From the NCBI RefSeq assembly GCF_016616095.2, contig NZ_CP067089.2, forward strand, positions 3,410,001 to 3,474,000: a DNA stretch of 64,000 nt, in the 5' to 3' direction. This document shows, in pieces, positions 15,754 to 23,475 of the stretch. Position 1 is the stretch's first letter. Every line of letters begins with the position of its first letter. Under the pieces are notes generated by a model. The model had not been told where the DNA came from, searched no databases, and saw only the letters and a program-made list of their open reading frames with translations. This stretch comes from Breznakiella homolactica (GTDB taxonomy: Bacteria; Spirochaetota; Spirochaetia; Treponematales; Breznakiellaceae). The translations under genes and the position numbers were made by a program.

Positions 15754-16824
15754 TTACTTCCGTGTCCACCGTGACGAATCGGCGTTAAAGGCAAATTCCG
15801 TAATGCCCCTGCCCTTGATGCCGTCCACGGTAAAATCACTGACTCCTTCGTTGACAAAATACGTTCCGCCGCCGAACACAAAGGGAACGGTAAAATCAAG
15901 GCTGCACGAAACCCTGCGGACCGATCCGTCCTCATACGCGACGGTATAGGAAAACTTCTCCGGAACACCCCCGGTGACCGGGAGTTCATCCATGGAGGTG
16001 CAGTTTTTTACGCATAGCGTTTTCCCGCCGGTTTTGTAGAATCCCGCCTGGATTTCGGTCACCGCGGGATACCGGATAAGGCTGTTGTGTATAAAGTCGC
16101 CGTTTTCCAGGAGTCCCACGAGCCACACGTACCGGTCAAAATAGTTCCAGTCCCGTTTGCCGTAGCTGTGATCCCGGAAGGCGGGCAGTTTATCAAAGAC
16201 AATTTCCCGGTTTCCCAGTTTAAGGGAACCGGTGACAGTCCCGGACTGTTCATAATGCACCTGGTGGTGTTCCGACAGAGCCGCCCGGAATTCCTTGGTG
16301 AATTTTTCCCGTGAGAGCGCCCGGGCTACCGGTTCGGTGGCCATGTGCCGGGAAAACTCGAAGGTATCCGTGAGCCCGCTGAAATTTCCGTCCAGTTCAA
16401 CCATGGTATCTCCGGAATTCCCGTCGGGAACATATCCCTTATCGGTGAGTCTGCCTTTTTTTACCGGACCAGTATAGGTAAAGCGAAGCTTTTTGCCGCC
16501 TTCGACACATTCCACCGCCGCGGGGATGCTTTCGCCCTTGGAGATATGGTCCCGTTCATTCATATAAACGGTTCCGTCCCCGTCCCGGTACACAAACCAG
16601 ACTTCGGTGGGGGCGCTGCCGCCCCGCAGGGCCAGCCGCATGTAGAGGCTCTGCCGGCTTTTTAAGTCATGGACCGAGAAATAGTGGCTGTTGTTCTGGT
16701 CCTCCGCCGCGTCCGGCGGGAGCTGGAAGTTATCGGAATATTCGGGATTAAAGGGATTCGCCGCTTTCCGCTTATCCATGGCCTTGGCAATTATGTTCTT
16801 TTTTATATTTTGAATTATTCCCAT
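15754..16824 (-). CDS. Lipocalin-like (AttH/CrtC-type) protein, tentative
   Basis: This soluble protein of 356 residues has no signal peptide. Beta-rich sequence and the central block FRDHSYGKRDWNYFDRYVWLVG resemble proteins of the CrtC/AttH lipocalin-like superfamily, in which RDHSWG-type motifs line the ligand cavity. Members include carotenoid hydratases and Diels-Alderases, but many are uncharacterised. The assignment is by eye and tentative. The ATG has a GGAG site 7 bases upstream, and a TGATACAAT extended -10 lies about 30 bases before it. It is the first gene of an operon with the PEP-utilising enzyme and the DUF362 ferredoxin protein, which suggests all three act on one hydrophobic small molecule. 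Confidence 0.6.
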   Translation of the reverse strand: MGIIQNIKKNIIAKAMDKRKAANPFNPEYSDNFQLPPDAAEDQNNSHYFSVHDLKSRQSLYMRLALRGGSAPTEVWFVYRDGDGTVYMNERDHISKGESIPAAVECVEGGKKLRFTYTGPVKKGRLTDKGYVPDGNSGDTMVELDGNFSGLTDTFEFSRHMATEPVARALSREKFTKEFRAALSEHHQVHYEQSGTVTGSLKLGNREIVFDKLPAFRDHSYGKRDWNYFDRYVWLVGLLENGDFIHNSLIRYPAVTEIQAGFYKTGGKTLCVKNCTSMDELPVTGGVPEKFSYTVAYEDGSVRRVSCSLDFTVPFVFGGGTYFVNEGVSDFTVDGIKGRGITEFAFNADSSRWTRK

Positions 16825-17053
16825 TTTATATGCTCCAGAAACATTGTATCATTCCAATATAGTCAATACTATGACTTTTCAACAAAAGATGTAAGAATAA
16901 TTTGTTCATATCAGTATATACAAAACGGGCTGACCCTAAAAGGGGCCCGGCTTTATACCAGGGAGTTTCAGTGGATAAATTCTTTCTTTTTTAGTAATAT
17001 TTAAAGATTATTCTTAATATAGTGATATATTAATATTTGAATCGGAGGAAAAA
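16825..17053. promoter_or_regulatory. Divergent promoter region before lipoprotein array
   Basis: This AT-rich 229-bp gap separates the leftward lipocalin-like operon and the first rightward beta-helix gene. On the plus strand a TGATATATT extended -10 (17023-17031) sits 10 bp before the GGAGG of the first lipoprotein gene. The same TGATATAWT form recurs before other lipoprotein genes in this window. On the minus strand TGATACAAT lies close to the other gene. A 40-bp GC-rich island with GGGGCCCGG (about 16940-16955) interrupts it; I see no gene there. Confidence 0.55.
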
Positions 17054-18505
17054 ATGAATAAAATAAAACCCATTGCGTATATCGCACTTGTACTTACACT
17101 CTCCGCGGGATTTATGGCCTGCAGCCAGGCTCTGGGCCCGGAGGAGGGATCCATTACGCTGCAGCTCCCCGGCAGCGCCGGGGGCAGGGCTTTTACCGAA
17201 GCCGAAAAAAACAGTTTTACCTACAGAGTAACATTTACCGGCCCGGGGAACAGGGTTGTCAATATCAGCGCCTCCGCCGGCAAAACAGTGACCGCCGGAG
17301 CGCTCGCGGCCGGGCGCTGGACCGTGGAAGTCCGGGCCTTAAATGACGATAACGTGCCCGTGGCATACGGTTCGGATACGGTGACCGTTGCCTCCGGAAA
17401 CAGCCGTGCGGTGGTTACGATGGGGGAAGTTATTTTCAATATGTCCCAGCTGCTCACCGCCATCGCGGGTGCCGAAGACGGGGATACTCTGGTCATCGGT
17501 GATGATATAGAAATTACGGTCCCTGTTGAAATACTAAAACACATCTCCCTTTCATCTACGGGAAACCATAGCCTGTACCGGGGAAGTTCCAATCAGAAGG
17601 AGTTTTTTACCGTAAACGGCAAATCTCTTACTCTCTCAGCGGAGGGGCGTAACTCCTTGACTCTGGACGGTAAAAACCAAACCGCCGACAGCCCGCTTAT
17701 TGTTGTCAACACGGGAGCGGCTTTAATCCTCAGTACCGGAGCGGTTCTTCAGAATAACGTAATCAATACCAGCGGAGGACTGCCCGGCGGCGCGGTTTAC
17801 AGCAAGGACGGTGATGTAACCGTTTCCGGAGGGGTTATCCGCTACAACAAGGATGTGGTCACCGGCAGCGGCGGCGGAATGTATCTGGTGAGATCGAATT
17901 TTACCATGACCGGCGGCGCTGTTTACAGCAATACGGCGGTTGCCGGCGGCGGCGCCGGTAACGGCGGCGGGATTTCCATAGATAACTTAGGCCTTTCCGG
18001 ACTTGACGCGGCCAGGACCGTGACCATCAGCGGCGGTTCGGTGTACGGCAACACAGCGGGAACCGACGGCGGCGGTATCTATATATTTAACTCCTACCGG
18101 GCCGTTGATACGGTGGTATTCAGCGGCGGTTCGGTATACGGCAATATTGCCAAAACCGGCAGCGGCGGCGGGATTAACAGCGTTAATTCCGCTGATTTTA
18201 CCATGACCGGCGGCGCGGTGTATCAAAACAAGGGGAAAACCGGCGCCGGTGTCAGCTTTTCCGTCGGGAGCCTTGCCATGACCGGGGGCCATATCTGCGG
18301 GAATATCCTGATCGGCGGCGGCACCCAGGGCGGCGGTCTGTATATTGATACTTCAACCATCAGCGGACTGGGCGCGAAAAACGCGGAAATAAAGGGAAAC
18401 TCTCCGCCGAATGTCCATAAAGACGTGAGTGTTTCCGGGTCCCTCGCGGGTATCGCCGTAGGCGGCGAGGGCGGAGAAAACGATATTTGTTCCATGGGCT
18501 ATTAA
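17054..18505 (+). CDS. Beta-helix surface lipoprotein, tandem paralogue 1
   Basis: The 483-residue protein has a signal peptide ending GFMAC (Cys23 lipidation site). Residues about 30-130 form an Ig-like domain (GRAFTEAEKNSFTYRVTFTGPG to GSDTVTVASGNSRAVVTMG). The rest is a right-handed beta-helix of Pmp-like repeats of the type FTMTGGAVYSNTA followed by GGGG turns. It ends with the family tail ENDICSMGY. There is no autotransporter barrel, so it is a tethered surface or periplasmic protein, probably an adhesin or a glycan-binding protein by analogy. The start has a GGAGG site 9 bases upstream. It has its own terminator. It is the most diverged of the four. Confidence 0.85.
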   Translation: MNKIKPIAYIALVLTLSAGFMACSQALGPEEGSITLQLPGSAGGRAFTEAEKNSFTYRVTFTGPGNRVVNISASAGKTVTAGALAAGRWTVEVRALNDDNVPVAYGSDTVTVASGNSRAVVTMGEVIFNMSQLLTAIAGAEDGDTLVIGDDIEITVPVEILKHISLSSTGNHSLYRGSSNQKEFFTVNGKSLTLSAEGRNSLTLDGKNQTADSPLIVVNTGAALILSTGAVLQNNVINTSGGLPGGAVYSKDGDVTVSGGVIRYNKDVVTGSGGGMYLVRSNFTMTGGAVYSNTAVAGGGAGNGGGISIDNLGLSGLDAARTVTISGGSVYGNTAGTDGGGIYIFNSYRAVDTVVFSGGSVYGNIAKTGSGGGINSVNSADFTMTGGAVYQNKGKTGAGVSFSVGSLAMTGGHICGNILIGGGTQGGGLYIDTSTISGLGAKNAEIKGNSPPNVHKDVSVSGSLAGIAVGGEGGENDICSMGY

Positions 18506-18531
18506 TGGGTTAACCCCATAGCCCTATCGGT

Positions 18532-18557
18532 AAAGCCGCCTCAGGGCGGCTTTTTTT
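18532..18557 (+). terminator. Intrinsic terminator after lipoprotein paralogue 1
   Basis: AAAGCCGCC and GGCGGCTTT form a stem with a TCAG loop followed by a run of seven T. Another palindrome, GGGCTAT to ATAGCCC, overlaps the stop codon just upstream. Confidence 0.92.
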
Positions 18558-18677
18558 ACGCTGTACCAGCGACCCTGGTTTCCGGTAGTATATAACCATA
18601 ATTGTCAGTTTTTTTGATATAACAGATTGATGCTTTAAAACAAAGTGATATATTTCTTAATATACTCTGGAGGAGAA

Positions 18678-20222
18678 ATGAGTACAAAAAAATGCCTTTT
18701 TGGTATGGCGGTTTTTGCCATTATAGCCATGGGTTTTACGGCCTGCAGCCAGGTTCTGAGTCCGGAAGAAAGCTCCGTCACGGTGCAGCTGCCCGGTGAA
18801 TCCGGGGGCCGGGCGTACACTGAAGCGGAAAAAAGCGGTTTTGCATATACGGTAACCCTTACCGGTCCGGGCGGCCGGACGGTCACCGCCGAGGCATCCG
18901 CGGGTAAAGCGGTGACCTTCGGCGGCCTCGTGAAAGGGCTTTGGCTGGTTGAAGTCCGGGCTTTGAACGGCGACAAAGAATCCGTGGCGTACGGCTCGGA
19001 CACGGTGACCGTCACCGCCGGGAACAACCGTGCGCTGGTAAAGATGGGCGAGATTATTTATTCGTTAACCCAATTGAAAGGTGCTATCGACGACGCCAAG
19101 GCCGGGGATACTCTGTATATCGGCAGTGATATAGAATTTACCGGGTTTATTGAAATACTGAAAAACCTGACCTTTTCGTCCCTTGGCGATTATACCCTGA
19201 GTCGGGGAAGCGCCCACCCAAATGAGCTGTTCCAGATAGGCAGCGAGACCGTGACCTTTAAGGCCGAGGGCACCAATACTCTGACCCTGGACGGCAAAAG
19301 CAATCCCAACATCAAGAAACCGCTTATCAGTCTCAACTCAGGAGCGACGCTGGTCCTCGGTAATGGATCTGTTCTTCAGAATAACGAAGTTGTCGTCAGT
19401 GATCCTTTGGGGGTATCCGGCGGCGCCGTGTACTGCAAAAACGGGAAAGTCGTTGTTTCCGGCGGGATTATCCGCGACAACATAAACCTGGCGAACAACA
19501 AAGAAGGCGGCGGTTTCTATCTGGAAGATTCCGAATTTACCATGACCAGCGGCGCAATTTACGGCAACACAGCGGAGACCGGCGGCGGTCTCCATCTGAT
19601 AAATTCTGGTTTTACCATGACCGGCGGCGAGATTTACGGCAATACGGCGAACACCACCAGTGCCGGTAGAGGCGGCGGCGTCTATATTAAAAATACCGGT
19701 CTTTCGGCGGGTGATCCGGCCAGAATTATAACCATCAGCGGCGGTTCGGTGTACGGCAACCATACCTTCGCCAACGGCGGCGGTTTTTATATTGATAACT
19801 CAGGCCGGGCCCAGGATGCTGTGGTGATCAGCGGCGGAGCTATTTACAATAATATTGTCGCCGGCAGCTCCGGCGCGGGCGGGGGTATACGGCTTAATAA
19901 TTCAGCTAAATTTACTATGTCCGGCGGCGCGGTCTACCGGAACCAGGCCGACGAAGGCGGCGGAATGTATGTAACGAATGTTTCCTCCTTCACTATGACC
20001 GGGGGGCATATCTGCAGGAATCTCCTGAGCGGCGGCGGTACAACCGGCGGCGGATTGTACATCGCCAGTTCAACCATAAGTATCCCCAGCCCGAAAAAGG
20101 GGGAGATTAAGGAGAACTCTTCGCAGAATGTCCGCCTTGATTATGGTGTTACTGGAGACACTACGGGCATCGCCGTGGGCGGTGAAAACGGGGAGAGCGA
20201 CATCTGTTCCATGGCCCATTGA
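18678..20222 (+). CDS. Beta-helix surface lipoprotein, tandem paralogue 2
   Basis: The start is at 18678, with GGAGGAG just before it; an earlier in-frame ATG at 18645 has none. The product has 514 residues, with lipidation at Cys23 (GFTACSQ), the same Ig-like domain (GRAYTEAEKSGFAYTVTLTGPGG), then a beta-helix with repeats such as FTMTGGEIYGNTA and ending ESDICSMAH. The helix entry segment LEILKNLTFSSLGDYTLSRG type (here FIEILKNLTFSSLGDY) is nearly identical to paralogue 3 but differs from 1 and 4. A TGATATATT extended -10 lies about 30 bp upstream. Confidence 0.85.
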   Translation: MSTKKCLFGMAVFAIIAMGFTACSQVLSPEESSVTVQLPGESGGRAYTEAEKSGFAYTVTLTGPGGRTVTAEASAGKAVTFGGLVKGLWLVEVRALNGDKESVAYGSDTVTVTAGNNRALVKMGEIIYSLTQLKGAIDDAKAGDTLYIGSDIEFTGFIEILKNLTFSSLGDYTLSRGSAHPNELFQIGSETVTFKAEGTNTLTLDGKSNPNIKKPLISLNSGATLVLGNGSVLQNNEVVVSDPLGVSGGAVYCKNGKVVVSGGIIRDNINLANNKEGGGFYLEDSEFTMTSGAIYGNTAETGGGLHLINSGFTMTGGEIYGNTANTTSAGRGGGVYIKNTGLSAGDPARIITISGGSVYGNHTFANGGGFYIDNSGRAQDAVVISGGAIYNNIVAGSSGAGGGIRLNNSAKFTMSGGAVYRNQADEGGGMYVTNVSSFTMTGGHICRNLLSGGGTTGGGLYIASSTISIPSPKKGEIKENSSQNVRLDYGVTGDTTGIAVGGENGESDICSMAH

Positions 20223-20246
20223 GATATTCAAAATAAGGGAATTATG

Positions 20247-20270
20247 AGCCGCCTCCGGGGCGGCTTTTTT
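20247..20270 (+). terminator. Intrinsic terminator after lipoprotein paralogue 2
   Basis: The AGCCGCC and GGCGGCT stem with a TCCGG loop is followed by six T. The stem is almost the same as those of the three sister genes. Confidence 0.92.
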
Positions 20271-20294
20271 GCGCTATGCCTGATACTTCAGAAT

Positions 20295-20303
20295 TGCTAT
20301 AAT
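20295..20303 (+). promoter_or_regulatory. Extended -10 promoter for lipoprotein paralogue 3
   Basis: TGCTATAAT is an exact TGnTATAAT extended -10, lying 25 bp after the preceding terminator. No good -35 is seen. Closely similar boxes precede paralogue 4 (21882-21890) and metH (23460-23468). Confidence 0.7.
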
Positions 20304-20354
20304 ATATGGAAATCCGTTCCGGATGCGGTATTATTTATAATACCTGGAGGAGAA

Positions 20355-21806
20355 ATGAAAACCAGAAAAACCGTTCTTGGCATAATCATTGCTGCGGCTT
20401 TTGCCGTTGGCTTTATGGCCTGCAGTCAGGTCATGAGTCCGGAGGAAGGCTCCGTCACGGTGCAGCTTCCCGGAAGCGCCGGCGGCAGAGCCTACACCGA
20501 AGCGGAAAAAAGCACTTTTACATATACGGTGACCCTTACCGGCCCGGGCGGCCGGACATCCAAGGCCGAAGCTGCCGCGGGCAGGACGGTGACCATCGGC
20601 GGGCTCGCCGCGGGACTCTGGACCGTGGAAGTCCGGGCTTTAAATATTGATATGATTCCTCTGGCGTACGGTTCGGATACGGTGACCGTCACCGCCGGAA
20701 ACAGCCGGGCGCTGGTAAAGATGGGTGATATTATTTATTCACTATCCCAATTGAAAGGAGCCATCAGCGATGCCAAGTCCGGGGATACCCTGTATATCGG
20801 CAATGATATAGAAATTGACGTGCCTCTTGAAATACTGAAAAACCTGACCTTTTCGTCTCTCGGCGACTATACCCTGAGCCGGGGAAGCGCCCACTCAAAT
20901 GAGCTGTTCCAGATAGGCAGCAATACTGTAACTTTTAAGGCTGAGGGGGCCAACACCCTGACCCTGGACGGTACAAATCCTAACCCCGGCACTCAGAAAC
21001 CGCTTATAACGGTTAATCCGGCGGGGGTGCTCATCCTCGATAAAGGGTCTGTTCTTCAGAATAACGAAAACAGGGGAAGTATAAACAATGGAGGGGCCGT
21101 TTTCTGCAAAGACGGTACAGTCGTTGTTTCCGGGGGGATTATCCGCGATAACAGGGACCTTACGAAGGGAATGGGCGGCGGCCTCTATCTGGTAAATTCC
21201 GATTTTACCATGACCGCCGGCGAGATTTACGGCAATACAGCGAGCAACGGCGGTTCCGGCAGCGGCGGCGGTATCTGTATTGAAAATAACACCAGTGCGG
21301 GCGCGGTCAGAACCGTAACCGTCAGCGGCGGCTCAATTTACAATAACGAAACATCAGGCGGCGGCGGCGGTCTCTATTATTTAGGCAATTCTGTGGGATC
21401 GTCCGAAAACAAGATGATCCTCAGCGGCGGCTTGATTTACGGCAATTTTGCCTCAACCGGCCAAGGCGGCGGCCTCTGTATAGTAAATGCCGATTTTACC
21501 ATGTCCGGCGGCGCGGTGTACCGGAACGAGGCCCTTTTGGGCGGCGGTGTATTTGCTCAGAACGGTGATATCTTTACCATGGCCGGCGGTCATATCTGCA
21601 GTAACGAAGCCCTCGCCGTCAGTTCTGCCGGCGGCGGCCTGTATATTGATAACTTCACAAACGCCATCACCACCGGCGCTAGAAACGCTGAAATAAAACA
21701 GAACATATCCGACAATGTGGAGAAATCCGCAACCGGCGGAGACTTCAGCGGCATCGCCATCGGCGGTGTAAACGGTGAGAACGATATCTGTTCCATGCAC
21801 TATTGA
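20355..21806 (+). CDS. Beta-helix surface lipoprotein, tandem paralogue 3
   Basis: The start is at 20355, after GGAGG; a longer in-frame reading from 20244 runs back through the previous terminator and is rejected. The protein has 483 residues, Cys23 lipidation (GFMACSQ), an Ig-like domain and beta-helix repeats such as FTMTAGEIYGNTA and FTMSGGAVYRNEA. It ends SGIAIGGVNGENDICSMHY. Its middle (EILKNLTFSSLGDYTLSRGS) matches paralogue 2 almost exactly, whereas its last 30 residues match paralogue 4, a mosaic pattern. Confidence 0.85.
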   Translation: MKTRKTVLGIIIAAAFAVGFMACSQVMSPEEGSVTVQLPGSAGGRAYTEAEKSTFTYTVTLTGPGGRTSKAEAAAGRTVTIGGLAAGLWTVEVRALNIDMIPLAYGSDTVTVTAGNSRALVKMGDIIYSLSQLKGAISDAKSGDTLYIGNDIEIDVPLEILKNLTFSSLGDYTLSRGSAHSNELFQIGSNTVTFKAEGANTLTLDGTNPNPGTQKPLITVNPAGVLILDKGSVLQNNENRGSINNGGAVFCKDGTVVVSGGIIRDNRDLTKGMGGGLYLVNSDFTMTAGEIYGNTASNGGSGSGGGICIENNTSAGAVRTVTVSGGSIYNNETSGGGGGLYYLGNSVGSSENKMILSGGLIYGNFASTGQGGGLCIVNADFTMSGGAVYRNEALLGGGVFAQNGDIFTMAGGHICSNEALAVSSAGGGLYIDNFTNAITTGARNAEIKQNISDNVEKSATGGDFSGIAIGGVNGENDICSMHY

Positions 21807-21829
21807 TGTATAAAAAAGCAGTTATGTCA

Positions 21830-21857
21830 AAAGCCGTCCCCCGGGGCGGCTTTTTTT
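21830..21857 (+). terminator. Intrinsic terminator after lipoprotein paralogue 3
   Basis: AAAGCCGTCCC and GGGGCGGCTTT form a GC-rich stem (with one G-T wobble), followed by a run of seven T. Confidence 0.92.
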
Positions 21858-21881
21858 ATGTTCAGTCTGAAACCTTAGATT

Positions 21882-21924
21882 TGCTATAATATTATACGAA
21901 AATCTATATTATCTGTGATATAAT
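21882..21924 (+). promoter_or_regulatory. Two stacked extended -10 boxes before lipoprotein paralogue 4
   Basis: TGCTATAAT (21882-21890) and TGATATAAT (21916-21924) are both exact extended -10 motifs, 34 bp apart. The second would give a leader of about 15 nt carrying the GGAGG at 21936-21940. The first matches the box of paralogue 3. Two start points are possible. Confidence 0.6.
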
Positions 21925-21944
21925 GGGCTATATCCGGAGGAGAA

Positions 21945-23384
21945 ATGAAAACCAGAAAAGCCATTCTTGGCATAACCATTGCCGCGGTATTTGCCATGGC
22001 ATCCATGGCCTGCAGCCAGGTCCTGAGTCCGGAAGAAGGTTCCGTCACGGTGCAGCTTCCCGGTGGGTCCGGCGGCAGGGCGTATACCGAAGCGGAAAGG
22101 AACGGGTTTACCTATAGGGTGACCCTTACCGGGCCTGGAGGCAGGACGGTAAATGCCGAGGGCTCCGCGGGCAATGCGGTGACCATCGGAGGGCTCGCTG
22201 CCGGGCTCTGGACGGTTGAAGTCCGGGCTTTAAATGGCGATAAGACACCCATGGCGTACGGCTCGGATACGGTGTCCGTCACCGCCGGGAATAACCGTGC
22301 GGTGGTAAAGATGGGTGATATTATTTATTCGTTATCCCAGCTAAATAGCACTCTCGGTGCCGCAAAGAACGGGGATACCCTGTATATCGGCAGTGATATA
22401 GAAATTACCGGACCTGTTGAAATACTCAAAGACATCACCATTTCATCCATCGGCAACCACACCCTGAGACGGAGTGGCACATATATAAATGATCTGTTCC
22501 AGATAGGCGGCGGGCCCGTGACCTTTACGGCCGAGGGGAATAATTCCCTGATCCTGGACGGAAAAAGTATAAACGCCAACGCCCCGCTTATTACGGTTAC
22601 GAACGGAACCCTGGTGCTCGATACCGGAGTGGTTCTTCAGAATAATGATAACACAGGGATTTTAAATACCGGCGGCGCTGTCTACTGCAAGGACGGGAAA
22701 GTCGTTGTTTCCGGGGGGATTATCCGCGATAACAGGGCAATGACAACAGTGGGAAATGGCGGCGGATTCTTTCTGGCAAATTCCGATTTTACCATGACCG
22801 GCGGCGCGGTGTACGGCAATAAAGCTACCACAGACGGCGGCGGGATTTTTATTGAGAATATACTCATCTCAGCGAGTACTGATGCCAAGATCGTAGCCAT
22901 CAGCGGCGGCTCGATTTACGGCAACGAATCGTTAAGCAACGGCGGCGGGATTTATTGTGAAGGCAGCAGCGCGATTCCGTCTCTGAATACGGTGATTTTC
23001 AGCGGCGGTTCGATTTACGGCAACTCCGCATCCATCCTAGGCGGAGGAATCCTTGTGTGGCACTCTAATGTGATCATCAGCGGCGGCGCCGTGTACGGGA
23101 ATGAGGCGGCGCTTCAAGGCGGCGGTGTGTATCTTCTCAATGGCGACACCTTTACTATGACCGGCGGCCATATCTGCAGAAACACCGCCCCCGGCGGTGT
23201 TTCCCCCGGCGGCGGTCTGTATATTGATACTTTTATAAACGTCATCACCACCGGCGCTAAAAACGCAGAAATAAAGCAGAACATCCCCACCAATGTGGAT
23301 GCATCCTCAGTTGGAGGAGACTTCAGCGGTATCGCCATCGGCGGTGTAAACGGGGAAAGCGACGTCTGTTCCATGCACTACTGA
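21945..23384 (+). CDS. Beta-helix surface lipoprotein, tandem paralogue 4
   Basis: The protein has 479 residues with a lipoprotein signal ending MACSQ (Cys23), the Ig-like domain GRAYTEAERNGFTYRVTLTGPGG, then the beta-helix with repeats such as FTMTGGAVYGNKA and VIFSGGSIYGNSA and ending SGIAIGGVNGESDVCSMHY. A GGAGG site lies five bases upstream of the ATG. The signal peptide DNA is nearly identical to that of paralogue 3 (both begin MKTRK). Function is unknown; adhesion or host or plant glycan contact is plausible by analogy with other beta-helix surface proteins. Confidence 0.85.
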   Translation: MKTRKAILGITIAAVFAMASMACSQVLSPEEGSVTVQLPGGSGGRAYTEAERNGFTYRVTLTGPGGRTVNAEGSAGNAVTIGGLAAGLWTVEVRALNGDKTPMAYGSDTVSVTAGNNRAVVKMGDIIYSLSQLNSTLGAAKNGDTLYIGSDIEITGPVEILKDITISSIGNHTLRRSGTYINDLFQIGGGPVTFTAEGNNSLILDGKSINANAPLITVTNGTLVLDTGVVLQNNDNTGILNTGGAVYCKDGKVVVSGGIIRDNRAMTTVGNGGGFFLANSDFTMTGGAVYGNKATTDGGGIFIENILISASTDAKIVAISGGSIYGNESLSNGGGIYCEGSSAIPSLNTVIFSGGSIYGNSASILGGGILVWHSNVIISGGAVYGNEAALQGGGVYLLNGDTFTMTGGHICRNTAPGGVSPGGGLYIDTFINVITTGAKNAEIKQNIPTNVDASSVGGDFSGIAIGGVNGESDVCSMHY

Positions 23385-23407
23385 TGTGATAAAAAGCAAT
23401 TATATCG

Positions 23408-23435
23408 AAAGCCGTCCCTCCGGGGCGGCTTTTTT
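23408..23435 (+). terminator. Intrinsic terminator after lipoprotein paralogue 4
   Basis: AAAGCCGTCCC and GGGGCGGCTTT stem with a short loop and six T, nearly identical to the terminator of paralogue 3. It isolates metH from the array. Confidence 0.92.
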
Positions 23436-23459
23436 ACGCTATGCCGGTGCCGATGAATT

Positions 23460-23468
23460 TGCTACAAT
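23460..23468 (+). promoter_or_regulatory. Extended -10 directly before metH (leaderless arrangement)
   Basis: TGCTACAAT is an extended -10 whose last base lies 7 nt before the metH ATG. Transcription would begin at or within a base or two of the start codon, and no Shine-Dalgarno is present between them. Confidence 0.6.
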
Positions 23469-23475
23469 ATACAGT

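Noticed and set aside
17054-23384. CRISPR-like or satellite repeats
   Set aside because: The short repeated motifs are in-frame beta-helix codon repeats with variable spacing, not direct repeats with unique spacers.
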